Shown here one piece after another: positions 1-11,610 of a stretch of DNA of 62,949 nt. Below the pieces are notes generated by a model. That model saw only the letters and a program-made list of their open reading frames with translations, was not told the DNA's origin and ran no database searches. A program made the position numbers and the translations under genes. The first letter of the stretch is position 1, and each line of letters begins with the position of its first letter. Source of the stretch: Prorocentrum cordatum (taxonomy: Eukaryota > Sar > Dinophyceae > Prorocentrales > Prorocentraceae); NCBI GenBank assembly GCA_963575745.1, contig CAUYUJ010001707.1, positions 35,001 through 97,949 of the forward strand. Reading direction: 5' to 3'.

Positions 1-700
1 CATCATCAGCATCATCATCATCATCAGCACCACCATCATCCATCATTAACATCCTCATCATCATCATCACCAGCGTCATCATCATCATCAGCAGCATCAA
101 CATCAGTAGAATCGTCATCATCATCATCAGCCGCATCATCAGCATCAGCATCATCATCATCACAAGCATCACCATCAACATCACAATCATCATCATCAGC
201 ATCATCATCATCATCATCATCCGCATCATCATCATCAGCAGCAGCATCATCATCACCATCAGCATCAGCATCAGCATCATCAGCATCATCATCAGCAGCA
301 TCAGCATCATCATCATCATCATCAGCAGCATCAGCATCAGCAGCAGCATCATCATCATCACCATCGTCATCATCCGCGTCATCGTGGGCATCATCGTCAT
401 CATCAACCTCATCATCATCGACGTCAACATCATCAGTATCAGCAGCAGCATCATCATCATCATCAGCAGCATCCTCATCATCATCAACATCGTCATCATC
501 ATCATCATCAGCATCGTCATCATCATCGTCATCATCATCCTCATCATCCTCATCATCACCACCACCACCACCACAACCATCATCATCATCCTCCTCCTGA
601 TCAGCATTATCACCATCATCACCACCACCACCACCATCATAATCATCATCATCATCAGCATCATCATCATCAGCAGCATCAGCATCATCATCATCCTCAT
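1..700. repeat. CAT/ATC trinucleotide microsatellite
   Basis: Degenerate ATC/CAT trinucleotides with scattered AGC, CGT and CCT variants run from the window edge. Any frame reads as runs of I/S/H/M, so open frames here are repeat translations and not genes. The array probably extends beyond the left edge. Confidence 0.95.
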
Positions 701-872
701 CCTACTCCTACTCCTGCTCCTCCTCCTCCTCCAACTCCTCCTCCTCCTCATCCGCGTGCGCATCCTCCTCCTCCGCATCATCATCCTCCGCCTCCGCCTC
801 CGCCTCCTCCTCCGCCTCCGCCTCCTCCTCCGCCTCCGCCTCCTCCTCCTCCTCCTCCTCCTCCTCCCCTCC
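701..872. repeat. CCT/CCG microsatellite
   Basis: The CAT array passes into CTC/CCG/CCT trinucleotides on the plus strand, purely pyrimidine-rich at the end. It directly abuts the NNT-phased block that starts at about 873. Confidence 0.9.
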
Positions 873-1560
873 GTCTTAGGAATACGGTTCTTCTGATGCG
901 TCCTAGTATCATTATCAGTGCCCGTCTTAGTCGCCTTGCTGTTGTTATTAACCTTAGTATTAGTGTTAGTATTCGTCGTATCCTTGATATCGTTGTGCTT
1001 GTTATGCTGCGTAGCTCTATTCTTCATAGTATGAATCGCCGTGTTCTGATTAGCGTTCGTCGCCGTATTACTATTGGTCGCCTTAGTATGTTCATTAGTG
1101 TGTTTGGTGGTCGTCGACTTCGTCTTCGTTGTCTTCTTCGTATTGGCACCCATAATAGTATTATTCTTCTTAGGATTCATAATCCTAGAGTAATCCAGAT
1201 TATGTTTCGTAGTGTTCGTAGTAGTCTGGCTATGTAAGGTGTTCGTATTGTGCGTGTTCGTATTATTCTTCTTCATCCTCATCCTCTTCTTCTTCCTCGT
1301 AGTCTTATCAGTATTATTCGTATGCTTCTTATTCTTCTTCGTAGTATTGCCCGTCTTATTGGTATTGGTCGTCGTAGTATTAGTCGTCGTCTTACTCGTC
1401 TTCGTATGATCCGTATGCTTATTATTCGTAGTAGTATTCTTAGTGTTCTGCTTAGTTGTATGCGTGTTATGCTTATGCTTCTTAGTATGCTTATGCGTCT
1501 TCGTTTTATGATTCTTCTTAGTATGCTTCTTCGTATTGCTAGTAGTAGTGTTCGTCTTCG
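873..1560. repeat. NNT-phased degenerate repeat, copy 1
   Basis: Almost every third base is T (CGT, ATT, CTT, AGT, ATG in constant phase) for about 690 bases. This gives a strong 3-bp periodicity and frames rich in R, L, I, S and M. It starts with CTTAGGAATACG right after a CCT tract, a start shared with the block at 1663. An internal GTATTGGCACCCATAATA segment near 1139 is repeated near 2638. I see no protein-like composition, so I do not call it coding. Confidence 0.7.
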
Positions 1561-1662
1561 TCGTATTCCTCTCCCTCGTCGTCCTCCTCCTCCTCATCCT
1601 CCTCCTCCTCCTCCTCCTCCTCCTCCTCCTCCTCCTCCTCCTCCTCCCCCTCCCCCCCTCCT
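1560..1662. repeat. CCT microsatellite
   Basis: CTC/CCT trinucleotide tract separating two NNT-phased blocks. Confidence 0.95.
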
Positions 1663-1890
1663 CTTCTTAGGAATACGTTTCTTCTGGTGCGTCCTAGTAG
1701 TATTCTCAGTGTCCGCATTATTCGTAGAAGTGTTGCTACTAAGCTTGATAGTAGTGTTATTGTTCGTCGTCTCATTAGTATCGTTGTTATTATTATGCGT
1801 CGTAGCTCTATTCTTCATAGTTTCATAGCTTTCTTCTGAGTCGCGTTCGTCGCCGTATTACGATTAATCGTCTTAGCATGGTGAGCGTCT
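1663..1890. repeat. NNT-phased degenerate repeat, copy 2
   Basis: Begins with the same CTTAGGAATACG start as copy 1, again right after a CCT tract, and continues with GTGCGTCCTAGTA and NNT-phased sequence. Two copies with the same start next to the same microsatellite suggest a dispersed unit and not random decay. Confidence 0.65.
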
Positions 1891-1917
1891 ATGTATTCTG
1901 GGTTTCGTCATTTGGCG

Positions 1918-2580
1918 CAAGGGGGGGAGGGGGGGGGGGCCGGCTCTCGTCCCGTAGTTAATACCTCCGATTGAATCATCTTGAAATTTTCAACATAGCT
2001 TAAAATTCAACATTTGAGCCTCATGAGGCGTGAAACTGGTAAGCAAACTCATTGTAACAATTACAATACAACGCAAATATTTATGAAACTTGTCGATAAT
2101 TTAAAATGTATTATGATATATTGTGAAATGTCTTAGTCAATATATTTCTGACGTGTAGAATCAACACATTTCTGACGTAACATCACTTAATATATTGCGC
2201 AGAGGCTGCGCGGGGCTGCGCCAAGGCTATGCGTGATCGTGCGGGGCTGTGCCAGGATTACTATGGATCACATATTCATGATTCCACAAGGCCGTCGGTG
2301 GCATAACAGGGGAGGGCCCAACCGGAGGCATGCTTTTTGGCGATCGGGTCCGGCGCCCCTGAGCCCTTTCGCTATGGTTCCAGAAGAATAGCAGGAAAAA
2401 GTTCGCACAGTTGCACACATCAACGATTCGAGTTTCTACGGGGGGGGGGGCGGGGGGGCGCCGGCCCCCGTAGTTCGTCCGATCGACTGAAGCAGGTGCC
2501 AAAATCAGCCCATAACTTCTCTACGGGGGGGGGGGGGGCGGGGGGTTCCGCCGAAAGCAAAAAAAATAATAAAAGAACGA
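1918..2580. other. Non-repetitive spacer with poly-G runs
   Basis: A relatively AT-rich stretch (about 1942-2200) without a convincing frame. It holds three G-run clusters (1919-1939, 2441-2458, 2525-2547) that could form quadruplexes; two of them follow TCTACGGGG. No gene, RNA or element end is recognised here. Confidence 0.5.
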
Positions 2581-2584
2581 TCAC

Positions 2585-3085
2585 ATGCTCAGTAGTATGT
2601 TTAGTATGTGTCGACTTCGTCTTCGGCGTCTTCTTCGTATTGGCACCCATAATAATATCCTTCTTACTATAAATACGACTATCGTCATCCATAGTCTGTT
2701 TAGTAGTAATCATATTATTCTGATTATGGTTAGTGTGCGTAGTCTGCGCATTCGTCGTCTCATTCCTCGTCCTCCTCCTCTTCTTCTTCTTAGTCTTCGT
2801 ATCATTGTTGTTATTATTAGTCGTCTTCGTAGTCGTATTCTTCTTCGTCGTAGTCTCCTTATTATTGTTATGATCCGTATCCTCCTCATTCATATCCTGC
2901 ATAGTATTATTATTCGTATTCTAAGTATTCTTATAAGGTTTCTACTTATTAGTGTTATTATAATTAATATTATTAGTATTCGTCTTAGTATGCTTCTGAA
3001 AAGTAGTATCACAAGTATCATTATTCTTAGTGTTAGTATTATTCTTAGTATGATTATGATCATTCGTCTTATTAGTATTCCTCTT
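2585..3085. repeat. NNT-phased degenerate repeat, copy 3
   Basis: Same T-at-every-third-base texture as copies 1 and 2, with the shared GTCTTCTTCGTATTGGCACC segment at about 2628. It runs into a CCT tract at the 3' side, so all three copies border CCT microsatellite. Confidence 0.65.
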
Positions 3086-3765
3086 CCTCTTCTTCTTCCT
3101 CCTCCTCCTCCTCCACCTCCTCCTTCTCCTCCTCCTCCTCTTCCGCCTCCTCCTCCTCCTCCTCCTCCTCCTCCTCCTCCTCCTCCTCCTCGTGGTCCTC
3201 CTCGTCCTCACTCGTACTCCTGCTCCCCCTCCTCTCTCCTACCGCTTCCTCCTCCCCTCCTCACCTCATCCCCTATTCCTCTCTTCCCCCCCCTCCTCAT
3301 CCTCCTCCTCCTCCTTCACCTCCTCCTCCTCCTCCTTCTCCTCCTCCTCCTCATCATCATACACCCTCCCTCCCCCCCTCCTCCTCCTCCTCCTCCTCCT
3401 CCTCTCTCCTCACCTCCTCCTCCTCCTCCGCGTCCTCCTACGACCTCACCTCCCGCTTCCTCCTCCTTCCTCCTCCTCCTCCTCCTCACCTCCTATTCCT
3501 CCTTCCCCCCCTCCTCCTCCTCTCCTCCTCCCCCTCCTCCTCCTCCTCTCCTCCTCTTCTCCTTTCCTCCTCTCATCATCACACCCTCCTCTCACCACTC
3601 CTCCCCTCCTCCTCCTCATCCTCCTCCTCCTCCTCCTCCTCCTCCTCCTCGTCTCCTCGTCCTCAATCCTCCTCCCTCCTGCTCGCCACCTCCTCCCCTC
3701 CTCCTCCTCCTCCTCCTCCTCCTCCTCCTCGTCCTCCTCCTCCCCCTCCCCGTCCCCCCCGTGCC
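3086..3765. repeat. CCT/CTC microsatellite
   Basis: About 680 bases of almost pure pyrimidine, mostly CCT/CTC with C-run interruptions. Open frames on both strands are poly-P/S/L or poly-R/E/G repeat translations. Confidence 0.95.
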
Positions 3766-4205
3766 GAAGGTTCCCGCAGCTTGTGGGGTTCGTGCTTGTG
3801 AGGGACGCACGGGGCGCTGGTAAGATAGTGCGATTTTTGCACTTTCGATGAGCACCCTCACGAGCACCCCGCAGGTTAGGGAACCGGGGCGACACCAGCA
3901 ATCCATCTTTCTGGCTGTCGGTGGGTGTGCCTTCCACCTGGTCTGCCCGCGGGCAGCGAGGTGCATTCCCATTCGTTTATGGCTGTCGGTGGGGTGCCAT
4001 CCACCTTGTCAAAGGCCCCTTAAAGGGGGCGGAGGGGGATGTGGGACCCAGGCCCCGTCGCGTCGTTGTCCATGGCTGTCGGTGGGTGGGCCTTCCACCG
4101 TTCTGGACCCAGGAGGGACTCCACGCGTGGGGCGCCTGGGGCGGTGCTCGGGGAGGTGCCCAAGGGTGCACCCACTGTGGTGCCCAAGGTGGTGCACAGG
4201 CCGAT
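3766..4205. repeat. Short tandem block with GGCTGTCGGTGGG core
   Basis: Three spaced copies of GGCTGTCGGTGGG followed by TTCCACC or ATCCACC (near 3911, 3981 and 4074) give a loose 70-95-bp tandem arrangement ahead of the larger minisatellite. No gene recognised. Confidence 0.55.
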
Positions 4206-6110
4206 TGGGGGGGGACCCTAGGTGGCGCCCGAGGTACCCAGGGAGGTACCCGAGGTGCCCGTTGGTTTCATGCACATGCTTATTGGGCGGAGTACCCGTG
4301 GCACCCATGGAGGCACCCGAGGTACCCAGGGAGGTACCCGAGGTGCCCAAATTGACGCCACGCACATGCTTATAGGGAGGGGTACCCGAGGGACCCAAGG
4401 AGGCACCCGAGGTACCCAGGGAGGTACCCGAGGTGCCCAATGGCTGTCATGCACATGCTTAGTTGTCATGCACATGCTTATTGGGAGTGGTACCCGAGGT
4501 ACCCAGGGAGGTACCCGAGGTGCCCAAGTGTTGTCATGCACATGCTTATTGGGAGGGGCACCCGAGGGACCCAATACCCAAGGTGCTCAATAGTTGTCAT
4601 GCACATGCTTATTGGGAGTGGTACCCGAGGTACCCAAGGAGTGGCTGTCATGCACATGCTTAGTTGTCATGCACATGCTTATTGGGAGTGGTACCCGAGG
4701 TACCCATGGAGGCACCCGAGGTACCCAGGGAGGTACCCGAGGTGCCCAAGTGTTGTCATGCACATGCTTATTGGGAGGGGTACCCGAGGGACCCAATACC
4801 CAAGGTGCTCAATAGTTGTCACGCACATGCTTATTGGGAGTGGTACCCGAGGTACCCAAGGAGGCACCCGAGGTACCCAGGGAGGTACCCGAGGTGCCCA
4901 AGCGTTGTCATGCACATGCTTATTGGGAGGGGTACCCGAGGGACCCAATACCCAAGGTGCTCAATAGTTGTCATGCACATGCTTATTGGGAGTGGTACCC
5001 GAGGTACCCAAGGAGGCACCCGAGGTACCCAGGGAGGTACCCGAGGTGCCCAATTTTTGTCATGCACATGCTTGTTGGGAGGGGTACCCGAGGGACCCAC
5101 GGAGGCACCCGAGGTACCCAGGGAGGTACCCGAGGTGCCCAAGCGTTGTCATGCACATGCTTAGTTGCCATGCGCATGCTTATTGGGAGTGGTACCCGAT
5201 TTACCCAAGGAGGCACCCGAGGTACCCAGGGAGGTACCCGAGGTGCCCAAGTGTTGTCATGCACATGCTTATTGGGAGGGGTACCCGAGGGACCCAATAC
5301 CCAAGGTGCTCAATAGTTGTCATGCACATGCTTATTGGGAGTGGTAACCGAGGTACCCAAGGAGGCACCCGAGGTACCCAGGGAGGTACCCGAGGTGCCC
5401 AATTGTTGTCATGCACATGCTTATTGGGAGGGGTACCCGAGGGACCCAAGGAGGCACCCGAGGTACCCAGGGAGGCACCCCAGGTGCCCAATGGCTGTCA
5501 TGCACATGCTCAGTTGTCATGCGCATGCTTATTGGGAGTGGTACCCGAGGTACCCAAGGAGGCACCCGAGGTACCCAGGGAGGTACCCGAGGTGCCCACA
5601 TGTTGTCATGCATCATGCTTATTGAGAGGTACCCGAGGGACCCAAACCCCAAGTGCTCATAGTTTCATTCACATCTTATTGAGTGGTAACCACGAGTACC
5701 CAAGGAGCACCCGAGGTAACCCTGGGAGGTAAACCGAGGTGCCCCAGTGTTGTCATGCACATGTATATGGGAGGGGTCCCCGAGACCCCGCGAACGATCC
5801 CAAGTGCTCAATAGTTTTATCATGCACATTAGCTTATTGGGAGTGGTACCCGAGGTACCCAAGGAGGCACCCGAGGTACCCAGGGAGGTACCCGAGGTGC
5901 CCAATTGTTGTCATGCACATGCTTATTGGGATGGGTACCCGAGGGACCCAAGGAGGCACCCGAGGTGCCCAGGGAGGTACCCGAGGTGCCCAATGGCTGT
6001 CATGCACATGCTTAGTTGTCATGCACATGCTTATTGGGAGTGGTACCCGAGGTACCCGAGGAGGCACCCGAGGTACCCAGGGAGGTACCCGAGATGCCCA
6101 ATTGTTGTCC
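4206..6110. repeat. Higher-order minisatellite (86 + 66 bp units)
   Basis: About 1.9 kb of tandem units built on TCATGCACATGCTTATTGGG followed by GAGGTACCC/GAGGCACCC sub-blocks. A long unit (about 86 bp) and a short unit (about 66 bp) alternate as a higher-order repeat of about 152 bp, for example at 4681, 4833 and 4985. A degenerate part lies at 5630-5800. All frames on both strands are open in most units because the unit lacks stops; the V-M-H-M-L-I-G peptides are therefore not evidence of a gene. Confidence 0.9.
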
Positions 6111-6530
6111 GGCTGCCGGCGACCGGCGACCGGCGACCGGCTGGCCGGCGACCAGCGTCCGGCGCCCGGCCACCGGCGGCCCCATGCGGGGGACCGGCTT
6201 CCTCCTCCTCCTCCTCCTTTCGGGTCGTCCGTCGGCCTGTCGGCCGCGCTTCGGCGCATGCACCCTTACCCTTACCCTTACCCTTACCCCCCTCCCCCTC
6301 CCCCTCCCCCTCCATCCTCCTCCTCCTCCTCCCTCCTGCTCCCTACCTTCCTCCACTCTCACTCCTCCTCCCTCCTCCCCTCCTCTTCCGCCGCTCCCCC
6401 TCCTCCCTCCGCCTTCGCCTCCCCCCTCCTCCATCCTCCTCCTCTCCTCCTCCTCCAACCCTCCTCCTCCTCCTCCTCCTCCTCCTCCTCCTCCTCCTCC
6501 TCCTCCTCCCCCTCCGCCTCCTCTCATCAT
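6111..6530. repeat. CCGGCGA-rich block and CCT microsatellite
   Basis: 6111-6182 is a GC-rich stretch of GCGACCGGC repeats, then a short CCCTTA run at 6262-6286, then CCT/CTC microsatellite to 6530. No gene recognised. Confidence 0.8.
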
Positions 6531-6884
6531 CGTCATCCTTTCCTTCGCCTATACAAGTGGCACGTGTGTGCCCAGGCTCATACAAAAAACTGAAGGGGCG
6601 TTTGAAGCAGGAGTGAAATGCAACATCGAAGTCGCACTCGAGCGCAAGTGGGGTTGCCACACCTTGCGATGTGTGTACCAGGACCCCCCAGGAAGCCTCA
6701 GGAGGCCCGACTTGGATACCAGAAGAGGCTCCAGGAGGCCCCAGGATTGTGAGTGTTGTGCGTGTGTGTGTGTGTGATGTATGCTTTGTGTGGTGCGTGC
6801 TTTTTGTGTGTTGTAGGTGTTGTGTGTGTGTTATGTTTGTCTAGCGTGTGATGTGTTGGGCGTGATTTGTGTCTCTGTGTGCAT
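6531..6884. other. Unassigned spacer with GT-rich tract
   Basis: 6545-6745 is ordinary complex sequence without a recognisable product. 6746-6880 is GT-rich, with TGTGTG runs. Nothing else seen. Confidence 0.4.
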
Positions 6885-7135
6885 GTAGTTCTGAAGCCCC
6901 AGGAGGCCCCAGGAAGCCCCAGGCGGCCTCAGGAGGCCCCAGGAGACCCCAGGAGGCTTCAGGAGGCCCCAAGAGGCTCCAGGAGGCCGCAGGAGGCCCC
7001 AGGAGGCCCCAGGAGGTTTCAGGAGACCCCCAGGAGGCTCCGAGGCGGGGTCTGGGGTGCCAGAAGGTTCAGAAAGCCCCAGGAGGCCCCAGGAGGTTCC
7101 AGGAGGCCCCCAGGAGGCTCCGAGGCGGGGTCTGG
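6885..7135. repeat. CCCCAGGAGG minisatellite
   Basis: About 20 degenerate 9-12-bp units of CCCCAGGAGG, ending in two copies of a GGCTCCGAGGCGGGGTCTGG segment (about 7037 and 7117). Peptides such as EAPGGPRR arise from the repeat. Confidence 0.85.
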
Positions 7136-7406
7136 GGCTCGATTTTGAAAGGATTTTTCAAGCGAAACCGCCATTCCCTGAGAATCGGGGTCACAATTCT
7201 TGAAATTACAATGTGTTGTTGAAGGTTTTATGTTAAAATGTTGAAATTCCCATGTGTTTTTGGACCCTGACGTCACGATCTGCGTGAGGGGTGCCACCGA
7301 TTTTCAGAATTTCGAGGATGTCCCGGGCGAAACGCCCAGACAAATCGCGGACGCGTGCGCATGAATCGCCTCTGAGCTCTACTCCCTCGGAGAGGTGCGT
7401 ATGAGA

Positions 7407-7461
<55 letters not shown>

Positions 7462-7470
7462 TGTATATAA
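7136..7470. other. Unassigned spacer with AT/AG dinucleotide tract
   Basis: No gene seen. 7408-7462 is an (AT)n then (AG)n dinucleotide tract that borders the next repeat element. Confidence 0.5.
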
Positions 7471-8204
7471 CTTCTCCCTGTCGCATCCCGAGGCAAGTTT
7501 TTAGGGAGGGTCGGGCGTTTCGCCTGAGACTTCCTCATCACGCAGGACCCTGAAGCTTGAAACTTGGCAACAGCTTCACAGATGGAGGGCGGGTCGTTTT
7601 CAGAATGTGACTCTCGCCTTAGCGCCGCGCACACTCGTTTGAAACATGTGCAAGAGCTTCACGGATTGAGGGTGGGTCGTATTCAAAATGTGGTTCCCGC
7701 CTTAGCGCCGCGCACTTTCGCCTAAACAAATTGCAAGAACTTCACGGATTAAGAGCGGCCCGTTTTCTAATGCGGTAATCGCCGTAGCGCCGCGCACATT
7801 CGTTTTAACAAATTACAAGAGCTTCACGGATTGAGGGCGGCTCCTTTTCAAAATGTGGCTGTCGCCTGAACGCCGCGCACATTCGCTCTGAACATTTGCA
7901 AGAGTTTCGCGGGTTCCCATGATCAACGTACCAGAAATGGCTCTTTGGAAGGATGCAGGACTATAAGGGCGCAACTGTTATGTTGATTCGCAATGTTGAC
8001 GTCCCAAGAATGGCGTTCTGACACGACTCCAGACCGTCAAGGCGCAATAATCAGGTTGATCCGTGGCGTTGGAATCCCGAGAAAAACGTTTTAACGAAGT
8101 AATTCCCTCAGTAGAAATGAACCGCAGTAGGGGCCTATGAAGAGGGAGCCTGGAAGGGGGGCGTATTCCAGCATCGTTGATGACTCTTGGGTTTACACAG
8201 GTCC
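7471..8204 (+). repeat. 83-bp-subrepeat element, copy A
   Basis: Starts with CTCCCTGTCGCA then GGGCGTTTCGCCTGAGACTT, followed by several subrepeats of about 80 bp (GCAAGAGCTTCACGGATTGA, AAAATGTGG, CGCCTTAGCGCCGCGCACA). It ends in CGTTGATGACTCTTGGGTTT followed by ACACAGGTCC. It is bounded by a dinucleotide tract on the left and a CAT array on the right. Homologous copies lie at 19556, 20633 and 48841. No frame is conserved among copies; I treat it as a non-coding dispersed element. Confidence 0.8.
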
Positions 8205-8565
8205 TCATCCTCCTCTTCCTCCTCCTCCTCATCATCAGCATCAGCATCAGCATCAGCATCATCATCATAATCGTAATCCGAATCTGTAGCAGTATCATCA
8301 TTATCATCATCACAATCAGCATCATCATCAGCAGTATCATCCGCATCAGCAGCATCATCATCATCATCACCACCAGCATCATCATCATCATCATCGTCAT
8401 CATAATTATCATAATCAGCATCAGCATCAGCATCAGCATAAGCATCATCGTCGTCATCATCATCAGGATCATCATCATCATCATCATCAGCAGCATCATC
8501 ATCATCAGCAGCATCACCATCACCATCACCATCACCATCACCATCACCATCACCATCACCATCAC

Positions 8566-8611
<46 letters not shown>

Positions 8612-8690
8612 TGCATCATCATCATCATCATCATGTTCCTCCTCCTCCTCCTCCTCCAATTCCTCCTCCTCCTCGCTCGGTCGAAGCATG
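8205..8690. repeat. CAT and CCT microsatellites
   Basis: CAT/ATC array with a pure CACCAT hexamer run near 8515-8565, ending in a CCT tract (8636-8680). Frames are repeat translations. Confidence 0.95.
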
Positions 8691-9068
8691 CCCACAAAAA
8701 CGTGGATAGAGAGCAAGAGTCCCTCTGCCGAAGACCCTCGGCATCCCGTGGAGATACGAGTAAGACTGCAAAGCGGGAACCCCAACCGCGAAGGACATCA
8801 AAGCTGGGTAGGAACTAGGCTTGTGACTCATTGTCGTGCCAGCCGCACTCATACCCATCAGCGCCCTCATCCTTACCCCCGTCCTCCATCAACCATCAAG
8901 TCATCCGTCCTCGGTGGCCCGCCACGAGAGAGGTGTATGTGTGCGCGCAGATGGTAAGCCGCAGGCACGGAAGCATCGATGCTCTGCGCCCCCCAACCGC
9001 CGGCGCACCGCTTTGTCCCGCCACGCCTGCCCAAGATCTCACGGCCCCGGCGCCCGCAGCGCGCGACC
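8691..9068. other. Unassigned GC-rich sequence 3' of the TLDc gene
   Basis: No convincing coding frame. It lies downstream (minus strand) of the last recognised TLDc exon and may include 3' UTR or further exons that I cannot identify. Confidence 0.35.
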
Positions 9069-9380
9069 TCACTCCCCCGCGTCCTCTGGGGAACCCAAAA
9101 CACAGACCGACACCGCCACTCTCCAGAACCTTCCCGAGGTGCGTCCTGACCAGAAAAGCCGAGGCGAACCCAGCCGTGGCAACGAGGGCCTCTCGGAAGG
9201 CCCAGAGGAGGCGGAAACGAAGGAAGGATGGCGGTATCGGTGTACTTCTCCCCCCACCCCACCCCCCGCGTCCTCCAGCGCCCAGACCTCGACGTCTCTC
9301 ACGACGAAGTCGCGGGAGCCCGCCAGAGTAGGGTTCCCGAACGTGGCCGTCGGCACGGAACGGCCCCGCAACATGTCCGC
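9069..9380 (-). CDS. TLDc gene exon 7: C-terminal TLDc motif
   Basis: After a GGAG|GCG acceptor at 9381 the frame reads ADMLRGRSVPTATFGNP, TLAGSRDFVVRDVEVWAL and then GC-rich sequence to a TGA at 9071-9069. The D-x-x-x-G-x-S ... TFGN ... D-V-E-V-W-A pattern is the end of TLDc domains. Family members usually stop a few residues after EVWA, whereas this frame runs about 70 residues further. The run-on (9247-9150) matches a dispersed repeat also at 16228-16325, so the true end is probably a short final exon or an unrecognised intron near 9273. Confidence 0.75.
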   Translation of the reverse strand, partial: ADMLRGRSVPTATFGNPTLAGSRDFVVRDVEVWALEDAGGGVGGEVHRYRHPSFVSASSGPSERPSLPRLGSPRLFWSGRTSGRFWRVAVSVCVLGSPEDAGE

Positions 9381-11578
9381 CTCCACGGGCCACCACCGCC
9401 CCGCGGCGACCAACTACTACCCATATTCCGCCTCGACCTCCCCCTCCTCCCATCTCAGACCCCATCGCGTCGCGAATAAACGCGACGGGAAGTGTTTCGT
9501 TATCTTCGGCCCCTGGGGGCGCTGACCGGGCCTCGGGACCACCCCAAAAAAATCCGGGTCGACAATCAAGTCCCAGGGACTGGGTGGAGACTTCTGGGGG
9601 TCGACGTTATGAAATTACTCCGACGGTAAGACCCACATGAGAATCCCCCAAGCGGACCTGGAAACAAAACCTCATCGTCGTCCTTGTGAGTGCAGAGGCT
9701 CGTTTCCCGTCTCCTCATCGCCCTTCTCCTTTTCGCCCTGTCGGAAGCCCTCTTCCCGCCCCGCGCTCTGCCTCCTAGTCGTCCTCCTGCCTATTCTCCC
9801 CCATCCACCGCCTCCCCCGACCCCATAGCAAGAGCATGCAAGTCGATGTTCCTTGTCGCCGTTGCCGCCACGGCCAGCACGAGCGCGTTTTCCGATGCCC
9901 AAAACCCCGCGAGCAACCCCGTGGGCCAGGCCGTTGGGACAACCCCGCGAGCTGCGGGGGCGCGGGAACAAACCGTTGGGATAACCCCGCAGGTCTCGAG
10001 CTAGCCGCAGCCGCGCTCAGGCGGAAGGCAGCGCGAAACCTAGCTATGCCGCGAGCTGCTCCACCTCAGCCCTGGGGCTCTCTGCTCTCTTGTCGAGCTC
10101 CCTGAGCACCTTACGCAGGGAAGCCCGCGGCCCGCGTTCCGAGAGCTCTCGCCCGGGCGGCCGCAGGGTCAGCATGTTCCGTATGCACTTCCTCTCACTC
10201 ACAGACGCTGCTCCCGCCTGGGACTTCACCCCACATTCAAGCTTGAGGAGGCCAAACATCACGACGGCTACACGATCCCGATGACCCGTCCAGGTTGGTA
10301 AAATGAGCTGCGGGCCGCATGCGGAGGGGGGCTCCCGCCGGAGACTTCCTCGCAACTCACTCACAGGCAAAGCGCCCGCCTGAGACGTCCCCAGCAGTCA
10401 AGAGAGAACGGGCCAACAGTGGCAACAGCTGCAGGATCCCGGTGACCCGCTCGGATTAATCACATGAGCTGCAGGCCCCATAGGGATGGGAGCTCACGCC
10501 TGGGACTTCCTCCAGACTCAAGCTTGAGGAGGCCACAAGTGACAACAGCTACATGATCACAACAATCAGCTCGGGTTGATAACATGAAGTGCGAGCCCCA
10601 TAGGGAAGGGGCTCCCGCCAGAGACTTCCTCGCAATTCACTCACAGACGAGGCTCCCGCCTGAGACGTCCTCCATACTCAAATTTGAGGAAGCCAAAAAT
10701 CACACAACTAGTTGCAAAACCCCGATGACCCGCTCGGATTAATAACACGGGCTGCGGGCTGAACAAGGAGGGGGCTCCCACCTGAGAGTTCATCGCAATT
10801 CCCTCACAGACGAGGCTCCCGCCTGAGACTACCTCCACACTCGAGGAGGCTAAACCTGACACTCCTCCTTCTCCTCCTCCTCCTCCTCCTCCTCCTCCTC
10901 CTCCTCTCCTCCTCCTCCTCCTCCTCCTCCATCCCTCCTCCTCCTCCTCCTCCTCCCTCCTCCTCCTCCTCCTCTCCTCCTCCTCCTCCTCCTCCTCCTC
11001 CTCCTCCTCCTCCTCCTCCTCCTGCTCCCTAAGACGAGCCCAGACCCTCTCGCGCTGTGGAAAAACCACAACGGGGAACTTCTCGCTATTTTCGGCCTCC
11101 GGGGGCCCTGACCCGGCCTCGGGGCCGTCAAAAAACGACACGGGATGAAAAACCGGTCCGTGGGAAGTGGTCCAGACCTCTCGGGGTCGGCGTTGTAAAA
11201 AATCACGACGTCGAGGGTCTGGGAAGCCACGACGCGCCCCTGGCTCCCCTCCCCCCGAGGATCCACTCGGGCGAGGATAAATCAAGAATCTCTGAAATCC
11301 GGCGGCTCTGGAGGATGTAGGGCGCGCCGCGGCCTTCTCAGAGCGTTCCAGAACGCTCTGGGATTGATTTATCCTCGTCCTACCCCGTCCTAGCCAATGG
11401 CGTCGGGCGTCTGTGCTCGGCGCTTCGCGGGAACGCGCCGGCTGTAGCTAGACCTGGCGCCGCGGCCTTCGCAAAGCGTTCCGGAACGCTCTGCGACGCG
11501 CTCGCAGGCGCTCCCGGGCGCTCCCAGGCGCTCCCAGGCGCTCCCTGGCGCCCCCAGGCGCTCTCAAGCGCTCCCAGT

Positions 11579-11610
<32 letters not shown>

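Noticed and set aside
384-896. 170-codon open frame at the left edge and similar long frames in CAT, CCT, GTC and AGG arrays
   Set aside because: Products are homopolymeric or di-residue runs dictated by the repeat; no start context, domain or conserved frame.
4440-5732. Long frames with a V-M-H-M-L-I-G-x-G-T-R repeat peptide
   Set aside because: All six frames of the minisatellite are open; the 86-bp unit length is not a multiple of three, so no single frame would be kept by selection.
6262-6286. Possible telomere repeat (CCCTTA)n
   Set aside because: The unit is TAAGGG on the other strand, which is not a rotation of TTAGGG or TTTAGGG, and only about four copies are present beside CCT microsatellite.
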